DNA of 64,000 bases from Gnetum montanum (Eukaryota; Streptophyta; Gnetopsida; Gnetales; Gnetaceae): assembly GCA_015680685.1 (NCBI GenBank), contig MNCI01035006.1:708519-772518 (forward strand), written 5' to 3'. The notes under the pieces were generated by a model that made no database searches, was not told the origin of the DNA, and saw nothing but the letters and a program-made list of their open reading frames with translations. A program made the position numbers and the translations under genes. Shown here one piece after another: positions 23,690 to 34,939 of this stretch (positions are counted from its first letter, which is position 1; each line of letters starts with the position of its first letter).

Positions 23690-24443
23690 TAAGCTACTCT
23701 AATTTTAAATGTGATATTCCTAAATTAAAGGGTGATAATTATAAGGTGTGAAAGGAGAGAATTCTTCTTCATTTATGCTAGATGAACATTGATCATGCTA
23801 TCCATAAGGATGAATCACCTGCTGTTACAACAACTAGCCATCTAGATGATATTGGTAATTATGAAAAATGGGAGTGATCTAATCATCTCTGTGTTATGTT
23901 CATAAAAATCAAGATCTTGGTTGGTATGCGTGGTTCACTGAAACAATATGATAATGTGTGTGTTTTGTTAAAGGCAATTGATGAAGAATTTGAGTCATTA
24001 AACAAAGCATTGGCTAGCACCTTAATAATGAAGTTCTCATCCATGAAGCTCATCGAAATTCATGGTGTGCATGAGCACATCATGCAAATGAGGGATATAG
24101 TGGCTCAACTCAAAACACTTGAGGTTGAGATGTCAAAATCTTTCCTATGCACTACATATTAAACATGCTTCCACCATAGTATGGACCCTTTAAGATTTCT
24201 TATAACACACATAGGAACAAATGGTCAATCAATGAACTAATGATCACATGTGTGCAAGAAGAGGGTAGACTTGTGATGGAAGAAAAAGAGAGTGTGCATT
24301 TGGTCACACAAGAAACGAGGAAAGAACAAACTAAAGGCAAGTGGAAGGTCAAATTGCCTACACAAGCTAATATTAAGAAGAAATCTAGATGCTCTTTCTA
24401 CAAAAAGAAAAGGCACATAAAGAAGGATTGTCCTAAATATTAG
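23690..24443 (+). pseudogene. copia gag remnant
   Basis: The N-terminus near 23700 reads FKCDIPKLKGDNYKV.KERILLHL, a typical copia gag opening, with Trp lost to a stop. The open stretch 23896-24162 holds the capsid helices (LNKALASTLIMKFSSMKLI, VHEHIMQMRDIVAQLKTLEV). A zinc knuckle at about 24388-24440 reads CSFYKKKRHIKKDCPKY, where the second Cys of CX2C has become Tyr. It would bind and package element RNA. There is one frameshift and a few stops. Confidence 0.85.
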
Positions 24444-24497
24444 AAATGGCTTAAAAAGAAAGGTACTCAACTCTCACTTACTTGTTTTGAATCTAAG

Positions 24498-24720
24498 ATG
24501 GTTGATGTTTCCCATGACACATGGTGGATTAACTATGGTTCTACAATTCATGTTACCAATTCCTTGCAATGGGTGCAAAACTTGAGGAAGCTAGTGGGAA
24601 GTGAGTCATGCATCTATTCAAGCAACAAGATGCATTCACATGTGGAGGCAATTGAAACATGCAAATTAGTTTTAAGTAGTGGTTTTTTTAGAGTTGGAAA
24701 AGACATTTTATATTCCTAGT
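24498..24720 (+). pseudogene. copia protease remnant
   Basis: The active-site region reads TWWINYGSTIHVTNS. The family form is WWIDSGST, so the catalytic Asp is Asn and the following Ser is Tyr, which rules out activity. SCIYSSNKMHSHVEAIETCKLVLSSG follows in frame. It lies between gag and integrase as expected. Confidence 0.85.
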
Positions 24721-24758
24721 TTTCAAGGAATTTAATTTCTATTTCAAGGCTTGTATCA

Positions 24759-25684
24759 TTGGGATTTTCCTTTAATTTTTTAGATACTATATTCAGTCTA
24801 TATTATAGATCTGAACTTATTGGAAATAGTACATTAATTTGCAAAAGGAAATTTCTTATACTTCTATGCATGTTCATGCTCACATTAAGAGATGAATCCT
24901 CTATGTTGTGGCATTGTAGATTAGGACATATCTCTATTGAAAGAATAAAGAGATTAGTAAATGATGGAGTGCTTAGTACTCTTGATTTTACTAACTTTGA
25001 CACTTTTGTGGACTGCATAAAGGGAAAGTAGATCAATATGTCAAAGAATGGTGCCAAGAGGAGTTTACACATATTAGAGATCATACATACAAATATTTGT
25101 AGTCCAGATATGGATGTGTATGATAAAATGTATTTCATTACCTTTATTGATTATTACTCATGATATATGTATCTCTATCTACTTCATAATAAGAGCATAG
25201 CTTTAGATGCCTTTAATGTGTTTAAGGCTAAAGTAGAGAAATAATGTAGTAAGCAAATAAAGTTAGTGAGATCTAATAGAGGTGGTGAATACTATGGTAG
25301 ATATACTAATGATGGACAAGCATCTCGTCCATTTGTTAAGTTTTTGCAAGAGCATGGAATTGTTGTCCAATGCACTATGCCTAGTTCTCTAAACTAGAAT
25401 GGTGTGGCAGAAAGAAGAAATCAAACATTATTAGACATGGTGTAGAGTATGCTTAGTAGCTCCAAGCTTCCTAATTGCTTGTGGACTGAAGCTCTCAAGA
25501 TAGTGATGTATATATTAAATCGAGTTTCAACCAAGGCTATCTCAAAGGTACCATTTCAATTATGGAAAGGTTGGAAACTGATTTTGTGACATACATGCAT
25601 TTGGAGATGCCCATCTAAAGTAAGAGTCTATAATCCACAATAAAAGAAGCTAGACCCAAGGACCATAAGTGGGTATTTCATTGG
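24759..25684 (+). pseudogene. copia integrase, part before the nested insertion
   Basis: The zinc-binding region reads MLWHCRLGHISIERIKRLV and CIKGK (24895-25025). The DDE core is visible as FIDYYS (25140), RSNRGGEYYG (25270, Asp to Asn in the usual SDxGGEY) and NGVAERRNQTLLDMV (25395-25440, with the catalytic Glu). The C-terminal KLDPRTISGYFIG (25647-25684) is cut exactly after Gly by the nested element. The reading resumes with YAE at 30989. Several stops fall at Gln or Arg codons. Confidence 0.9.
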
Positions 25685-26512
25685 TGATGAGTGGGGAGGT
25701 ACCCCTACACTCAACCATTCGAATATGAGTGTAACACGCACGATCCAATCGAACTCCGTAGACTAAGTGCCTACATGCCTCATGGAACACTTAAGGTTAA
25801 TTATTCGTTGTCTTCCTAGACTTACTTGTATTTTTCATAGTGGTGTACAATTAAGTAAGTCTGAGGTATATGATTTTTATAGTTTTTTCTATTTTATCTC
25901 CAAAGCTAGTGAGGTGAAGGGTTGAAGAGACTAATTAATAACTCTAATTAACGAACTAAGTCTAAATTAACCTAGCATCAGCATCTGTTCCCACTTACTA
26001 TACACACCCTGAACCAATGAAATCGTGGTTACCAAACGCTAGTCGTTGTTGGGATCACCACGCGTAATGCACGTGCTCGAAGTGGTCGTACTGAGGCACT
26101 TAACTAGGAGAGAAGGGTTGAGAGATTTAATGACTAATAAAACATTGAAATAACAGATAATAAATAATAGTAAATAAAATCCTAATTAGCCTATTCCATG
26201 CACTACAAGGTTTATCCAAGAAGCTCGTCTTTATTTCCGTACACAAACTTGTGTTTAGGTACAATGTCTGCTCGAATAAAGATCCGTTCACTTTAGGACT
26301 CCTTCTATAGGCACATGGAAATTAATCTATCTCTAGAGTGATCAATCTGCCAGAGTTTCACTATGGTCTAGGCCTAGATGAGGAAACAAGGGAGAGCCAC
26401 CTCTTATTTATAGATATGACGGTGCACCACGATATCGTGAATGCAATATTGTAGGGGAAGACGCAATATCGCATATGTGATATTGCGGCTCATGTGATAT
26501 TGCATCCCATCA
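25685..26512 (-). repeat. 3' LTR of the nested Athila-like element
   Basis: On the plus strand it runs TGATGAGTGG..CATCCCATCA. On the element strand, palindromic GATATCG units come first, then TATAAATA (26412-26405). Many CG sites of the palindromes have decayed to TG/CA (for example GCAATATTGTAG near 26445). Confidence 0.9.
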
Positions 26513-26560
26513 TGCCCCCATAACTAAATGAAAACTCATCCTCGAGTTCCTTACAATAAT
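26513..26560 (-). other. 3' terminus with polypurine tract of the nested element
   Basis: The minus strand reads CTCGAGGATGAGTTTTC, then TTATGGGGGCA directly before the LTR TGATGGG. A CTCGAGGA(C/T)GAG..GGGG block just before the 3' LTR is common in plant gypsy elements, so this edge belongs to the element, not to the captured segment. Confidence 0.65.
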
Positions 26561-27355
26561 ATCAGGAAGTTATGGGATTATTGACTCAAAGGAAGCTAAT
26601 GGGATGAATTGTGAATGGATCATCATTACAAGACACAAAAAAATTGGTGTTCATGACAACAAGGGTGAACACCTTATTACATTAACATTAGGACTCATTT
26701 GGTAGCTTGAGCAAAAGAGAGAGAGAAAGAAGTGTCACTGCTGCCAATGCCAAGATTGCATCTTTCGTTGTCCATCGGTAAGCACATCATCGATCTTGCT
26801 GCTTGCATAGCTGCTTTCAGCACTGCTCCATTCCAAATGTTCCTTCCAGATCCGATCCGTTGTCGTATGATTACCATCTACACACAGAACACAATCTTAT
26901 ATTAGCAAGGGTAAATGAATTTCAATGTAGTTGATACCTTGCTTTGGTGAAAGGTCCAATTGGCTGGGTTGTGGTATGGCTGATACGGATCTGGAGATAT
27001 ATTAATGGTGACTACCGAAGCTATAGGGGTTAAGAAAAAATAAAAAAAATTAGGGCTAGGAGAAAATCAAAAAAATTGGGCCTCGTACCCCCATGACTAA
27101 TCGCAAACCTCCGGTAGCAATAGAATGAAGAAAGAATAAGAACAAGAAAGATGAAGAAAAAGAGACAACTATAACATCGATGATATGGATGTCAAGATGG
27201 AAATGAACAAAATAAAATGGATTGCAAAAAATGTTAGGGAAAAGAAGTGAACTGGTGCACCAAATAGGAATGTCAGTGGGTCCTCCCCAAAGAAGGCATT
27301 CAAAGAGTCCGTAGGCTTTGGGAATATCCTTTGGAACAAGAGTTAAAGTCTTAAC
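26561..27355 (-). pseudogene. Exon-like, apparently captured sequence of unknown origin
   Basis: This segment stands where pol should be and resembles none of the gypsy relatives. On the minus strand a frame is open for about 98 codons (27355 to about 27060), beginning after TTTTGGTAAATTCTTGCAG, a good splice acceptor. Two further acceptor-like sites exist: TTAACCCCTATAG before about 27030 and GTTCTGTGTGTAG before the ATG at 26877. A donor-like AAGGTATC is at about 26940. From 26877 a 60-codon frame (MVIIRQRIGSGRNIW..) ends at 26695. The base mix is less AT-rich than its surroundings. I do not recognise the protein. It may be a host-gene piece with introns, or noncoding DNA. Confidence 0.45.
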
Positions 27356-27464
27356 TGCAAGAATTTACCAAAAATAAAACAATGCATCAACCAAAATATA
27401 TTATGTGGTTCGTTCTCAGTGACTTGGAGATATATTAAGGGACTTCCAAGGTCAGATAGTTTCT

Positions 27465-27515
27465 TGGGAAGGTGGCCTACCTTGATCCAGTCAGTTATGA
27501 TATGCGTTAACATAA
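27465..27515. repeat. 51-bp inverted repeat, arm 1
   Basis: The sequence from 27465 (TGGGAAGGTGGCCTACC..) to 27515 is the exact reverse complement of 28065-28115. No mismatch was found over 51 bases, while all other repeats here are roughly 10 % diverged. Confidence 0.85.
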
Positions 27516-27541
27516 TTGTATGTGTGAAGCTCTAATTTTTT

Positions 27542-30030
27542 TTAAGGGAGATTTGAAGCCTTGTATGTTGGAGGAGTGAACACAGACTCAATTGCTTGTT
27601 GTTGGGAGAACTTGTCTAGGCTTCTGCTTCTGAAGAAGGGTCTTCTTTTTTTACAGTTGTCAAAATGAGCAGTAGGTTGAATGTTTACAGCTCTCGCAGC
27701 ATTACATTGTTGCGGTTGAGTGGGGAGTTCCCCTTGCATTGTTGGAAAAATTTGTATGGGAACTACATGTGGAAGAGGTGTAGATGGAGTTGGAGGATGG
27801 TAGGTATGTGGGGTGCCTCCCGGAGGAGAAGGAGTCCTCCTAAAGTACTCCCAAACTTGGTAGTGACATTGGGGATGAGGAGTTGTGTGACCCATAGAGT
27901 CACTTGGAGAAATTGGCTACTGCACATAATATCCGTATGGGTTTGGCTACTGGTAAGGGTACTGTTGTTTTGGCGTTGGCATCCCTCATGACTTTGGGTA
28001 TTTCCATTGCTGATGTTGTTTGATGGGTTGTGGTGGAGTTCCACTTGGATAGTACATTAATGNGTTATGTTAACGCATATCATAACTGACTGGATCAAGG
28101 TAGGCCACCTTCCCANCCGATTGTTGAGTCTTGGGTTGAGTGCATACACCTCAGACTCTTGTAGATGTGAGATGATTGGACAACATCCCTTGGGATGGTC
28201 ATAGTGGCAGATCTCACATCCACTATCATCATCTGTGTCCAAATTCACAACCTTATCGAAGATAGTAATTTTCCCCTTACCCTTGTTATGTGCAGGGCCT
28301 GAATCTCTCTGCTTTGTCTTGTTCTTGTTACTACTTCGTTCCTCCTTAGACTCCTCTATGATTTTCAGGATAGTTTCAAGTCTAGAGTTTAAGGAATCTC
28401 ACAATTGATCCACCTTAGTTGATACTTTGGTTGTTAGCTTTTGAATTGGCAAGGTTTTTCTATTCACCAACTCTTTGGGTGGTGACTCATCCTCTTCATT
28501 GCAAAATTTCACTCCCTTCTTTCGAAGGGAAGGATCATGGTTGTATTTTTCCATACTTTTTCTTTTTTGTAGTTCACCTTCTTCTTTTACTACTTGTTTC
28601 AACAAGAGATGAACTTCATGGACTCTAAGTTCTAATAATCTTCCTTGGGCATAAGTTCCAAGGGTTCTCCTAGTTTCATACCTTAGCCCATCTACGATGT
28701 GGTGGAGTTGATCCTGCTATGCCTAACCATGGCCCCGACAATGATTTAACAATACATAGTATCAGCCCATGGATGCATCCAAGGGTTCATGAGTACCTTT
28801 CTTCCATCCTTGGATCTGCTTATGTAAATTAGACACTTTGGAGTACGTTTGATATTTATCGTTGAAGAGTTCTAACATTGTACTCCACCTCCTAATGGTT
28901 TCTGGTTCTAAGGACTAGTACCAACTCTCTGCTTCCATTGTGAGTGTCCTGGGAAAAAACTTGAGTTTCTGCCACTTGTTCTCTATATTTTGCAAGGCGT
29001 AGGCATCATGGAATGCCTGTAAATGATGTTGTGGATCAACATTGTATCCTCTTTCAAAGCATGGGATATTGTTCATGTCTAAAAGCTTGATCTGACTATC
29101 TCTTAAATGCCTTGTTGGGATTCTAACTACCTCTGTTATATTCAACATGCTTCAGGTTGCAAGTAGGGGCTCATCATGATCGTCTCTTTCATGAAGCCTA
29201 TGATGTCTACGTTGTTCCCTACTTTCCCTTTGTTCATGCCCTTGTCCTCTCTCTTGACTCTCTCATCGAGGTCTCTCATTTTTCCTACCTCTATCCTCAC
29301 TATTATGCTCTCTATGAATGTGCCCAGATGTGGAAGGAGAGGGTGAATGATGTGAAGAAGAGGAAGAAGAAGGAGAACCATCACTATGATGATGTTTCTT
29401 GCCTTCTCTTCTATGGCTTTGGCCCCAATCGTGATGACGATTTGAGTGCCCATCCTTGTTATGTGTTGTTGTTCCCTTAGTGAACATATGGTGTTCACGG
29501 GGATCAGAGCCAGGGTTGTGTATTGTGGATCGTAGGTTCTGATACCCCACCTCCTCACTTTCATTAGGAGGGGGAACATATTTCAATAGAGAACCCGTTA
29601 TGAGTGGTTTACCATCTCCCATTTCACTTAGGACGTGCAAGACCTCTTTGCCCTTCAATAGTGTATGTTGACTCTCCTACCTTGAGTCCCTCATACGTTG
29701 TAAAGCTATGGGATGGTAATCCCTTGTGTTAAAATCACCTATAATGTATTCATCATAAATCTGAGTCATGTCAATTAGTGCCAAAGCACGGAGGAGCATG
29801 TTGGGGACTGCATGATCTGGAGGTAACACAATGTTACCTTGCAAATCTCTCCAACACATCTGTTCATCCTGATGGAGGATAAAAGTAAATTTTGGGATAT
29901 ACTCATCGGGATGAGTATATGTCAACCTATATTATTAAGGAACTAGTGGATTTAGGTTATGTATTTTAGATTGCCGACTGTTCTTTGTATTGTCCCTAGG
30001 TGGTGAATTGCTTTTTTTAGAAGAAGACAT
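27542..30030 (-). pseudogene. gag remnant of the nested Athila-like element
   Basis: A good start is ATG at 30030-30028 (MSSSKKSNSPPRDNTKNSR). Further on are THPDEYIPKFTFILHQDEQM (29925), DMNNIPCFERGYNVDPQHHL (about 29080) and AFHDAYALQNIENKWQKLKF. Then come KEEGELQKRKSMEKYNHDPS (28.57 kb, Lys/Glu-rich), CEICHYDHPKGCCP (about 28215-28175, Cys/His-rich, possibly RNA-binding) and a Pro-rich end finishing KKRRPFFRSRS (about 27640). It matches the gag at 14918-16990 throughout. A handful of stops and frameshifts interrupt it, and two N bases fall inside it. Confidence 0.85.
28063..28116. repeat. 51-bp inverted repeat, arm 2, bracketed by ambiguous bases
   Basis: Single N characters at 28063 and 28116 enclose this copy. 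They are the only ambiguous bases I saw in the window. The homologous part of the element at 16430-16500 has a different, somewhat longer sequence here. A sequencing or assembly patch is the simplest explanation. Confidence 0.8.
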
Positions 30031-30153
30031 TGTTATTTATCGGTGTGTTATTTTACCATTATAAAATTTTTATTTTAATTAACCTGAAGGTTCATTTAAG
30101 CTCCGAATGATGTGAGTGATATCCTATGTTCTACTTAGCGCACAAACACTTAG

Positions 30154-30171
30154 TCCCTGGCAACGGTGCCT
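30154..30171 (-). other. Primer-binding site, tRNA-Asp type
   Basis: The minus strand reads AGGCACCGTTGCCAGGGA, one base after the LTR. Against TGGCGCCGTTGCCGGGGA only three positions differ. It is the best preserved of the three tRNA-Asp sites in the window. Confidence 0.8.
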
Positions 30172-30172
30172 A

Positions 30173-30983
30173 TGATGAGTGGCAAGGTATCCCTACACTC
30201 AACCATTTGAATACGAGCGTAACACATGTGATCCGGTCGAACTCCACAGACTAAGTGCCTACACACCTCATGGAACACTTAAGAGTAATTATTCATTATC
30301 TTCCCAGACTTACTTGTATTTGTCACGGTGGTGTATGGTTAAGTAAGTCCAAGGTATATGATTTTTATAGTTTTTTTTATTTTATCTCCTATGCTAGTGA
30401 GGTGAAGGGTTAAAGAGATTAATTACTAACTCTAACTAATGAACTAATTCTAAATTAACCTAGCATCAGCATCCATTCCCACTTACTATACACACCCTGA
30501 ACCAATGCAATCATGGTTACCAAATGCTAGTTGTTGTTGGGATCACCACGTGTAACACACGTGCTCGAAGTGGTCATACTGAGGCACTTAACTAGGAGAG
30601 AAGGGTTGAGAGATTTAATGACTAATAACACATTGAAATAATAGATAATAAATAACAGTAAATAAAATCCTAATTAGCCTATTCCATGCACTGCAAGGTT
30701 TATCCCAGAAGCTCGTCTTTATTTCCGTACAAAAACTTGTGTTCAGGTACAATGTATGCTCGAATAAAGATCCATTCACTTTAGGACTCCTATTGCAGGC
30801 ACATGGAAATTAATATATCTTTGGAGTGATCAATCTACTAGAGTTTCACTATGGTCTAGTCCTAGATGAGAAAACAAGGGAGAGCCACCTCTTATTTATA
30901 GATATGACGGCACACCACGATATCGCGTATGCGATATCGCAGGGAAAGACGCGATATCGTGTATGCGATATCACATCCCATCA
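30173..30983 (-). repeat. 5' LTR of the nested Athila-like element
   Basis: It is collinear with 25685-26512, at roughly nine-tenths identity by eye. It keeps the GATATCGC palindromes better than the 3' LTR: GCGTATGCGATATCGCAG near 30923 and GACGCGATATCGTGTATGCG near 30950. Confidence 0.9.
30893..30975 (-). promoter_or_regulatory. U3 palindrome array and TATA box of the nested element
   Basis: On the minus strand, three or four GATATCGC-type palindromes (30975 to about 30918) lie just upstream of a TATA box, TATAAATA (30900-30893), followed by AGAGGTGGC. The arrangement matches 13959-14056 in the relative of opposite orientation, so it is a family trait. A role in transcription is inferred from position. 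Confidence 0.6.
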
Positions 30984-30988
30984 GTTGG

Positions 30989-31380
30989 ATATGCTGAATA
31001 GTCTAAGGAAAATATATTTTATTGCCCATCACATACTACTAGGTTTGTGGAATCAATGAATGATAAATTTCTTGAGAATGAATTGGTTAGTAGGAGTAGT
31101 AGCTCTTTGAACATTGTTCCTAAGATAGATCATACAGATGCTCAACCCACTACTTCAAATGATAAACTAATTGTTGTGCACAATAGCTCTAGAGAAAAAA
31201 TGCATAATGAACAAAAATTAGTCATTAAAGTTCCACAAACTACTGATCAAAAAGTAGTAGATCTAGTTGAACAATAGATACTAGAACCTATTAAATAGCC
31301 TATTGAACATCATGATCCTCAAGAGAATGATGAACCAACAATAAGAAGATTTACTAGTAAGGTGATCAACAATTCCTAGT
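30989..31380 (+). pseudogene. copia integrase C-terminus and linker, after the nested insertion
   Basis: The sequence resumes as YAE.SKENIFYCPSHTTRFVES, the continuation of GYFIG before the insertion at 25684. The linker FLENELVSRSSSSLNIVP and a Gln/Pro/Glu-rich region follow (31047-31277). This join across 5.3 kb confirms the exact insertion point within one codon-level reading. Confidence 0.88.
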
Positions 31381-31389
31381 GACTATATG

Positions 31390-32960
31390 ATGTATCTATA
31401 GGAGTTTGACTACAACATTGGAGTTGCAAATGATCCCGAAATAGTTTCACAAGCCATGAGTTATAAGGAATATAACTTGTGGTATGGTGCCATGAAAGCT
31501 AAGATGAATTCTATGTCATCTAATGGAGTCTGGATCTTGTCAAGTTGCCTGAAGGTGTAAAAGCCATTGGATGCAATTGGGCCTTCAATACTAAGAAAGA
31601 CTCATTGGGCAACATTGAAAGATATAAGGCTAGACTTGTCACTAAAGGCTTCACTTAGAAAGAGGGAATAGATTACAAGGAGACCATTTCTCCTATATCT
31701 AAGAAGGACTTCCTTTTTGTTATCATGGCATTGGTTGCCCATTTTGATCTTGAATTACATCAAATGGATGTAAAAATAGCATTCCTTAATGGTGATCTAG
31801 ATGAAAATGTTTATATGAAGCAACTTGAAAGATTTTCCTCTAGTGATGGTGAGAAATTGGTATGCAAGCTCAAGAAATCCATATGTGCATTAAAACAGGC
31901 CTCTCGTTAATGGTAGTTAAAATTCCACGATATCATCACTTCATTTAGTTTTGAAGAAAACACTATGTATCAATGTATATACTAGAAGGTCAGTGGAAGA
32001 AAAATCTATTTCCTTGTCCTATATGTGGATGATATCCTTCTTGCAACCAATAATAGTGGATTTCTATACGAGGTGAAACATTTTCTCTCTAATAATTTTG
32101 ACATGAAGGATTTGGGTGAGGCATCTTATGTCATTGGCATTCAGATCCATAGGGATAGATCTAGATGTATTCTGGGACTATCGTAGGAAACCTATATTAA
32201 TAAATTTTTAGAGAGGTATCGAATGAAAGATTGTTTACCAAGTATAGCACCCATTGTAAAGGTTGATAGGTTTAATTTGAAAAAGTGCCCTAGGAATGAT
32301 TTAGAGAAAAGTAAAATAAGCAACATTCCATATGCTTCAGCTGTTGGAAGCCTTATGTATGCTTAGGTCTACACAAGACCTAACATTGCATTTGCTGTGG
32401 AAATGTTAGATAGATATCAATGTAATCTAGGTATTGACCACTGGAGGGTTGCAAAGAAAATGATCAAGTATCTTTAAGGTACAAAAGATTACATCCTTAT
32501 GTATAAATGAACTAACTTCTTGTAGGTGATTGGCTACTCTGATTCAAAATTTTCTGGCTATGTTGATTCATAGAAATCAACATTTGGTTATGTTTTTATG
32601 CTAGCTATAGGAGCTATATCTTGGAGGAGAGGAAAGAAAAATTTGGTTACTAAATCCACCATGGAGGTAAAGTTAATTTCTTGTTCTGAGGCTACTTCAC
32701 ATGGTGTATAGTTATAGAGTTTCATATCAGGGCTTAGAATTATGGATTTTATATCTAGACCATTAAGGATGTTTTGTGACAATTCGACTATTGTCTTTAT
32801 GGCTAAGAATAATAAGAGTGGTAGTCTAAGTAAACACATCAACATAAAGTACTTAGCCATAAGGGAATGCATTAAGGAAAACAAAGTGATCATTGAGCAT
32901 ATAGACACTGAATTAATGATAGTTGACCCTTTGACAAAAGGAATGCCATTGAAGTTATTT
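31390..32960 (+). pseudogene. copia reverse transcriptase and RNase H remnant
   Basis: RT motifs: MKAKMNSMSSNGVW (31497), GNIERYKARLVTKGF (31610-31655), LELHQMDVKIAFLNGDL (31750-31800), KLKKSICALKQASR (31870-31910) and YVDD at 32022-32033. RNase H is seen as GYSDSKFSGYVDS (32530) and STMEVKLISCSEATSHGV (32657-32710). The C-terminal frame at 32742-33113 reads FCDNSTIVFMAKN and SKHINIKYLAIRECI, the usual end of copia pol. A frameshift near 31540 and about ten stops break it. Confidence 0.9.
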
Positions 32961-33281
32961 AAAGGATCATGTAGTTTGGATGGGACTTGTTTTCATGATG
33001 TAATTGTGTTGTACATACAACTTTATAGTCTTAATGAAACTCTTATTCAGTTGTGCTATTTTCTCATATGGTTTGTTCATATAGTAATGAAAGAAAAAAT
33101 TCACATATGGTAGGACTTAGAATGAACATTAGTTTATTCATAAAGCTAGTTACCATATAAGGAATTACATTTAAGAAATAATGCATTGTAATACATAGAA
33201 GATAATACTCATATTAAGAGGATCTATTACCATGATTCATGCATTTATTTCTTGAACTTTGTACTTGATTCAATATGAAGA

Positions 33282-33294
33282 CCAAGTGGGGGAT
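33282..33294 (+). other. Polypurine tract of the copia element
   Basis: AAGTGGGGGAT-type purine run directly before the 3' LTR start TGTAACATC (33295). It primes plus-strand cDNA synthesis. Confidence 0.8.
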
Positions 33295-33987
33295 TGTAAC
33301 ATCATTAACCTATTCCCACGTCTATGCATATCCATTTAACACGTGTTACGCATTTTCACATTCACGTTAACACATTTAACACACGTTACATGTTTTCACA
33401 TTCATGTTAACACATTTAACATGTGTTACACATATTTACATGTATGTTAACATGTTAAGGTGGCTTCCATATCTATTTATGCATTGGAATTGGATCTCTT
33501 AATGCATTTATGCATTGGAATTGGGTCTCTTATTTTTTCTAATTTCTCATGGTAACCAATTCTATGGCCTATAAATTTGTTCTTGCTAGGAGAACAAAGG
33601 CACCAAAAATCACAACAAGATTGTAGTTCTATTCCCTTTCACAGATGCTTAAAGGTTGCATACACCATCATTGTAGAGCACCAATGTGAAAGAAAAATCC
33701 AAATGCCAAGTTTAATTTAAGGCATCAATGGTTGGAGGTTAGTTCAATTTTCTCAGGCATTGTGCATTTTTGATTATTTATGCATGTGAATTTCTTATGC
33801 CATTTTCTTTTGCATTGTGCATTTCTAGTTATTTATGCATGTGAATTTCTTATGCCATTTGCTTTCACATTATGCATTTCTAGTTATATATGCATGTGAA
33901 TCTCTTCTTCCATTTGTTTTTGCATTATACATTACTAGTTATCTATGAATCTAGATTTCTTGAGCAATTCAAAAAAAATTTCTTACA
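33295..33987 (+). repeat. 3' LTR of the copia element
   Basis: It is 693 bp, collinear with 22370-23023 including the roughly 60-bp tandem units (33760-33950). About 85-90 % of aligned bases agree by eye, mostly with transition differences, so the insertion is old. Confidence 0.9.
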
Positions 33988-34932
33988 TACTTTTATAGCT
34001 TTTTTTCACAATATTAGACTCCTATTAAGATTTACCATAGAATATCTTATGTTCTTGAAAAGCCTCAAGACTAGTTTAATAGTAATAACTTAACAAAATT
34101 GTGTGTTTTGAGCATAGAGAATCTAGGAAAATATTTGGTATTTTGATAAGACTGAAATAGCTTCTTTATTTTAAAGGTTTATTACCTTGGTATTTCAATC
34201 AAGAAATTGTCAAATTTTTGAAAGCCCTATTGAATGCAATCTTTTACAACTATTAACTAGCCAAAATAAAGACTTGTACTTTGTAGTTTACGTAGAAAAT
34301 TTTGTTAGTATAATAAGATTGTCTTTATGAAATTGTTTGTTGAGCTTATAAAGTTTAAATAGTTTGTAGTTATTGAATTAGGAATAGCTTTATTGTGAAG
34401 TGTTTCCTTATGTAAATTTATCTTGCTTAATATTTGAGATTTCACACAAATTTTCTTTCTTTTCTTTCTCTTTCTAAGTCCATTGAATCTTTCTCTATTT
34501 CTAGTTTTCTTGTTGAACTTTCTCTCAAGGGGAAATTAGGAGTAGATTGAAAAAATTATGCTCAATTTTTTTATGAGATTTTATTTGTTACAATAGGTAT
34601 TATAGGGACTATATAGACAAAGTGATTGAACAAAATAGGAATCTCAAAAAATTCATAGTGTTTGAAAAATTTAGTTGAATCTCTTTTATGATAGCCAATT
34701 ATAGTTTAATACATAACCCAACCATTTTAACATTCACAATAGTGAACACATACTCATATCTAGTATGTTTTTTAACTACTAAGTTTATTTGAAGGTATAT
34801 GGGCCTTGGTGTTGCTAGAGACCAGTAAGCACCCAAATCCTATTTGAAGAACACCTTCAATCCCATGACTTCCCAAGCTCATGAGAATGGAGGCCCCAAT
34901 GTTGGCAATGACATCTCAAATGGTCACCAACA
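33988..34932 (+). repeat. 5' LTR of the Tat-like element, second part
   Basis: It resumes after the copia element with the duplicated TACTT (33988-33992), then TTATAGCTTTTTTTCAC, matching TTATAGTTTGTTTTTAAG at 47688. It is collinear with the 3' LTR to its end at ACCAACA (34932). Pyrimidine-rich TTTCTTTCTTTTCTTTC near 34450 recurs at 48145. Confidence 0.9.
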
Positions 34933-34939
34933 ATTCTTT

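Larger units (their letters stand above)
25685..30983 (-). mobile_element. Pol-less Athila-like element nested in copia integrase
   Basis: LTRs of 828 bp (25685-26512) and 811 bp (30173-30983) enclose 3.66 kb. The target duplication is ATTGG (25680-25684) against GTTGG (30984-30988), one transition apart. The minus strand has a tRNA-Asp-type primer site, a gag related to that at 14.9-17.0 kb and a polypurine tract, but no protease, RT, RNase H or integrase. Where pol should be, there is about 0.8 kb of unrelated, exon-like sequence. It was probably mobilised in trans by full Athila-like relatives such as those at 1-7.8 and 13.9-19.8 kb. Confidence 0.9.
22370..33987 (+). mobile_element. Ty1/copia retrotransposon inserted in the 5' LTR of the Tat-like element
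   Basis: The LTRs start TGTAACAT (22370, 33295) and end CCTACA (23023) or CTTACA (33987). A perfect 5-bp duplication, TACTT, flanks the element (22365-22369 and 33988-33992). The internal order is gag, protease, integrase, RT, RNase H, which defines Ty1/copia. The integrase-RT linker is interrupted by another retrotransposon (25685-30983). Without it the element would be about 6.3 kb. The coding region has several stops and frameshifts but long stretches remain readable. Confidence 0.93.

Noticed and set aside
29157-29480. 107-codon plus-strand frame
   Set aside because: It is antisense to the gag of the nested Athila-like element and has no family resemblance.
32588-32908. 106-codon minus-strand frame as a separate gene
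   Set aside because: It is exactly antisense to the copia RNase H reading (STMEVKL..), so it is a shadow.
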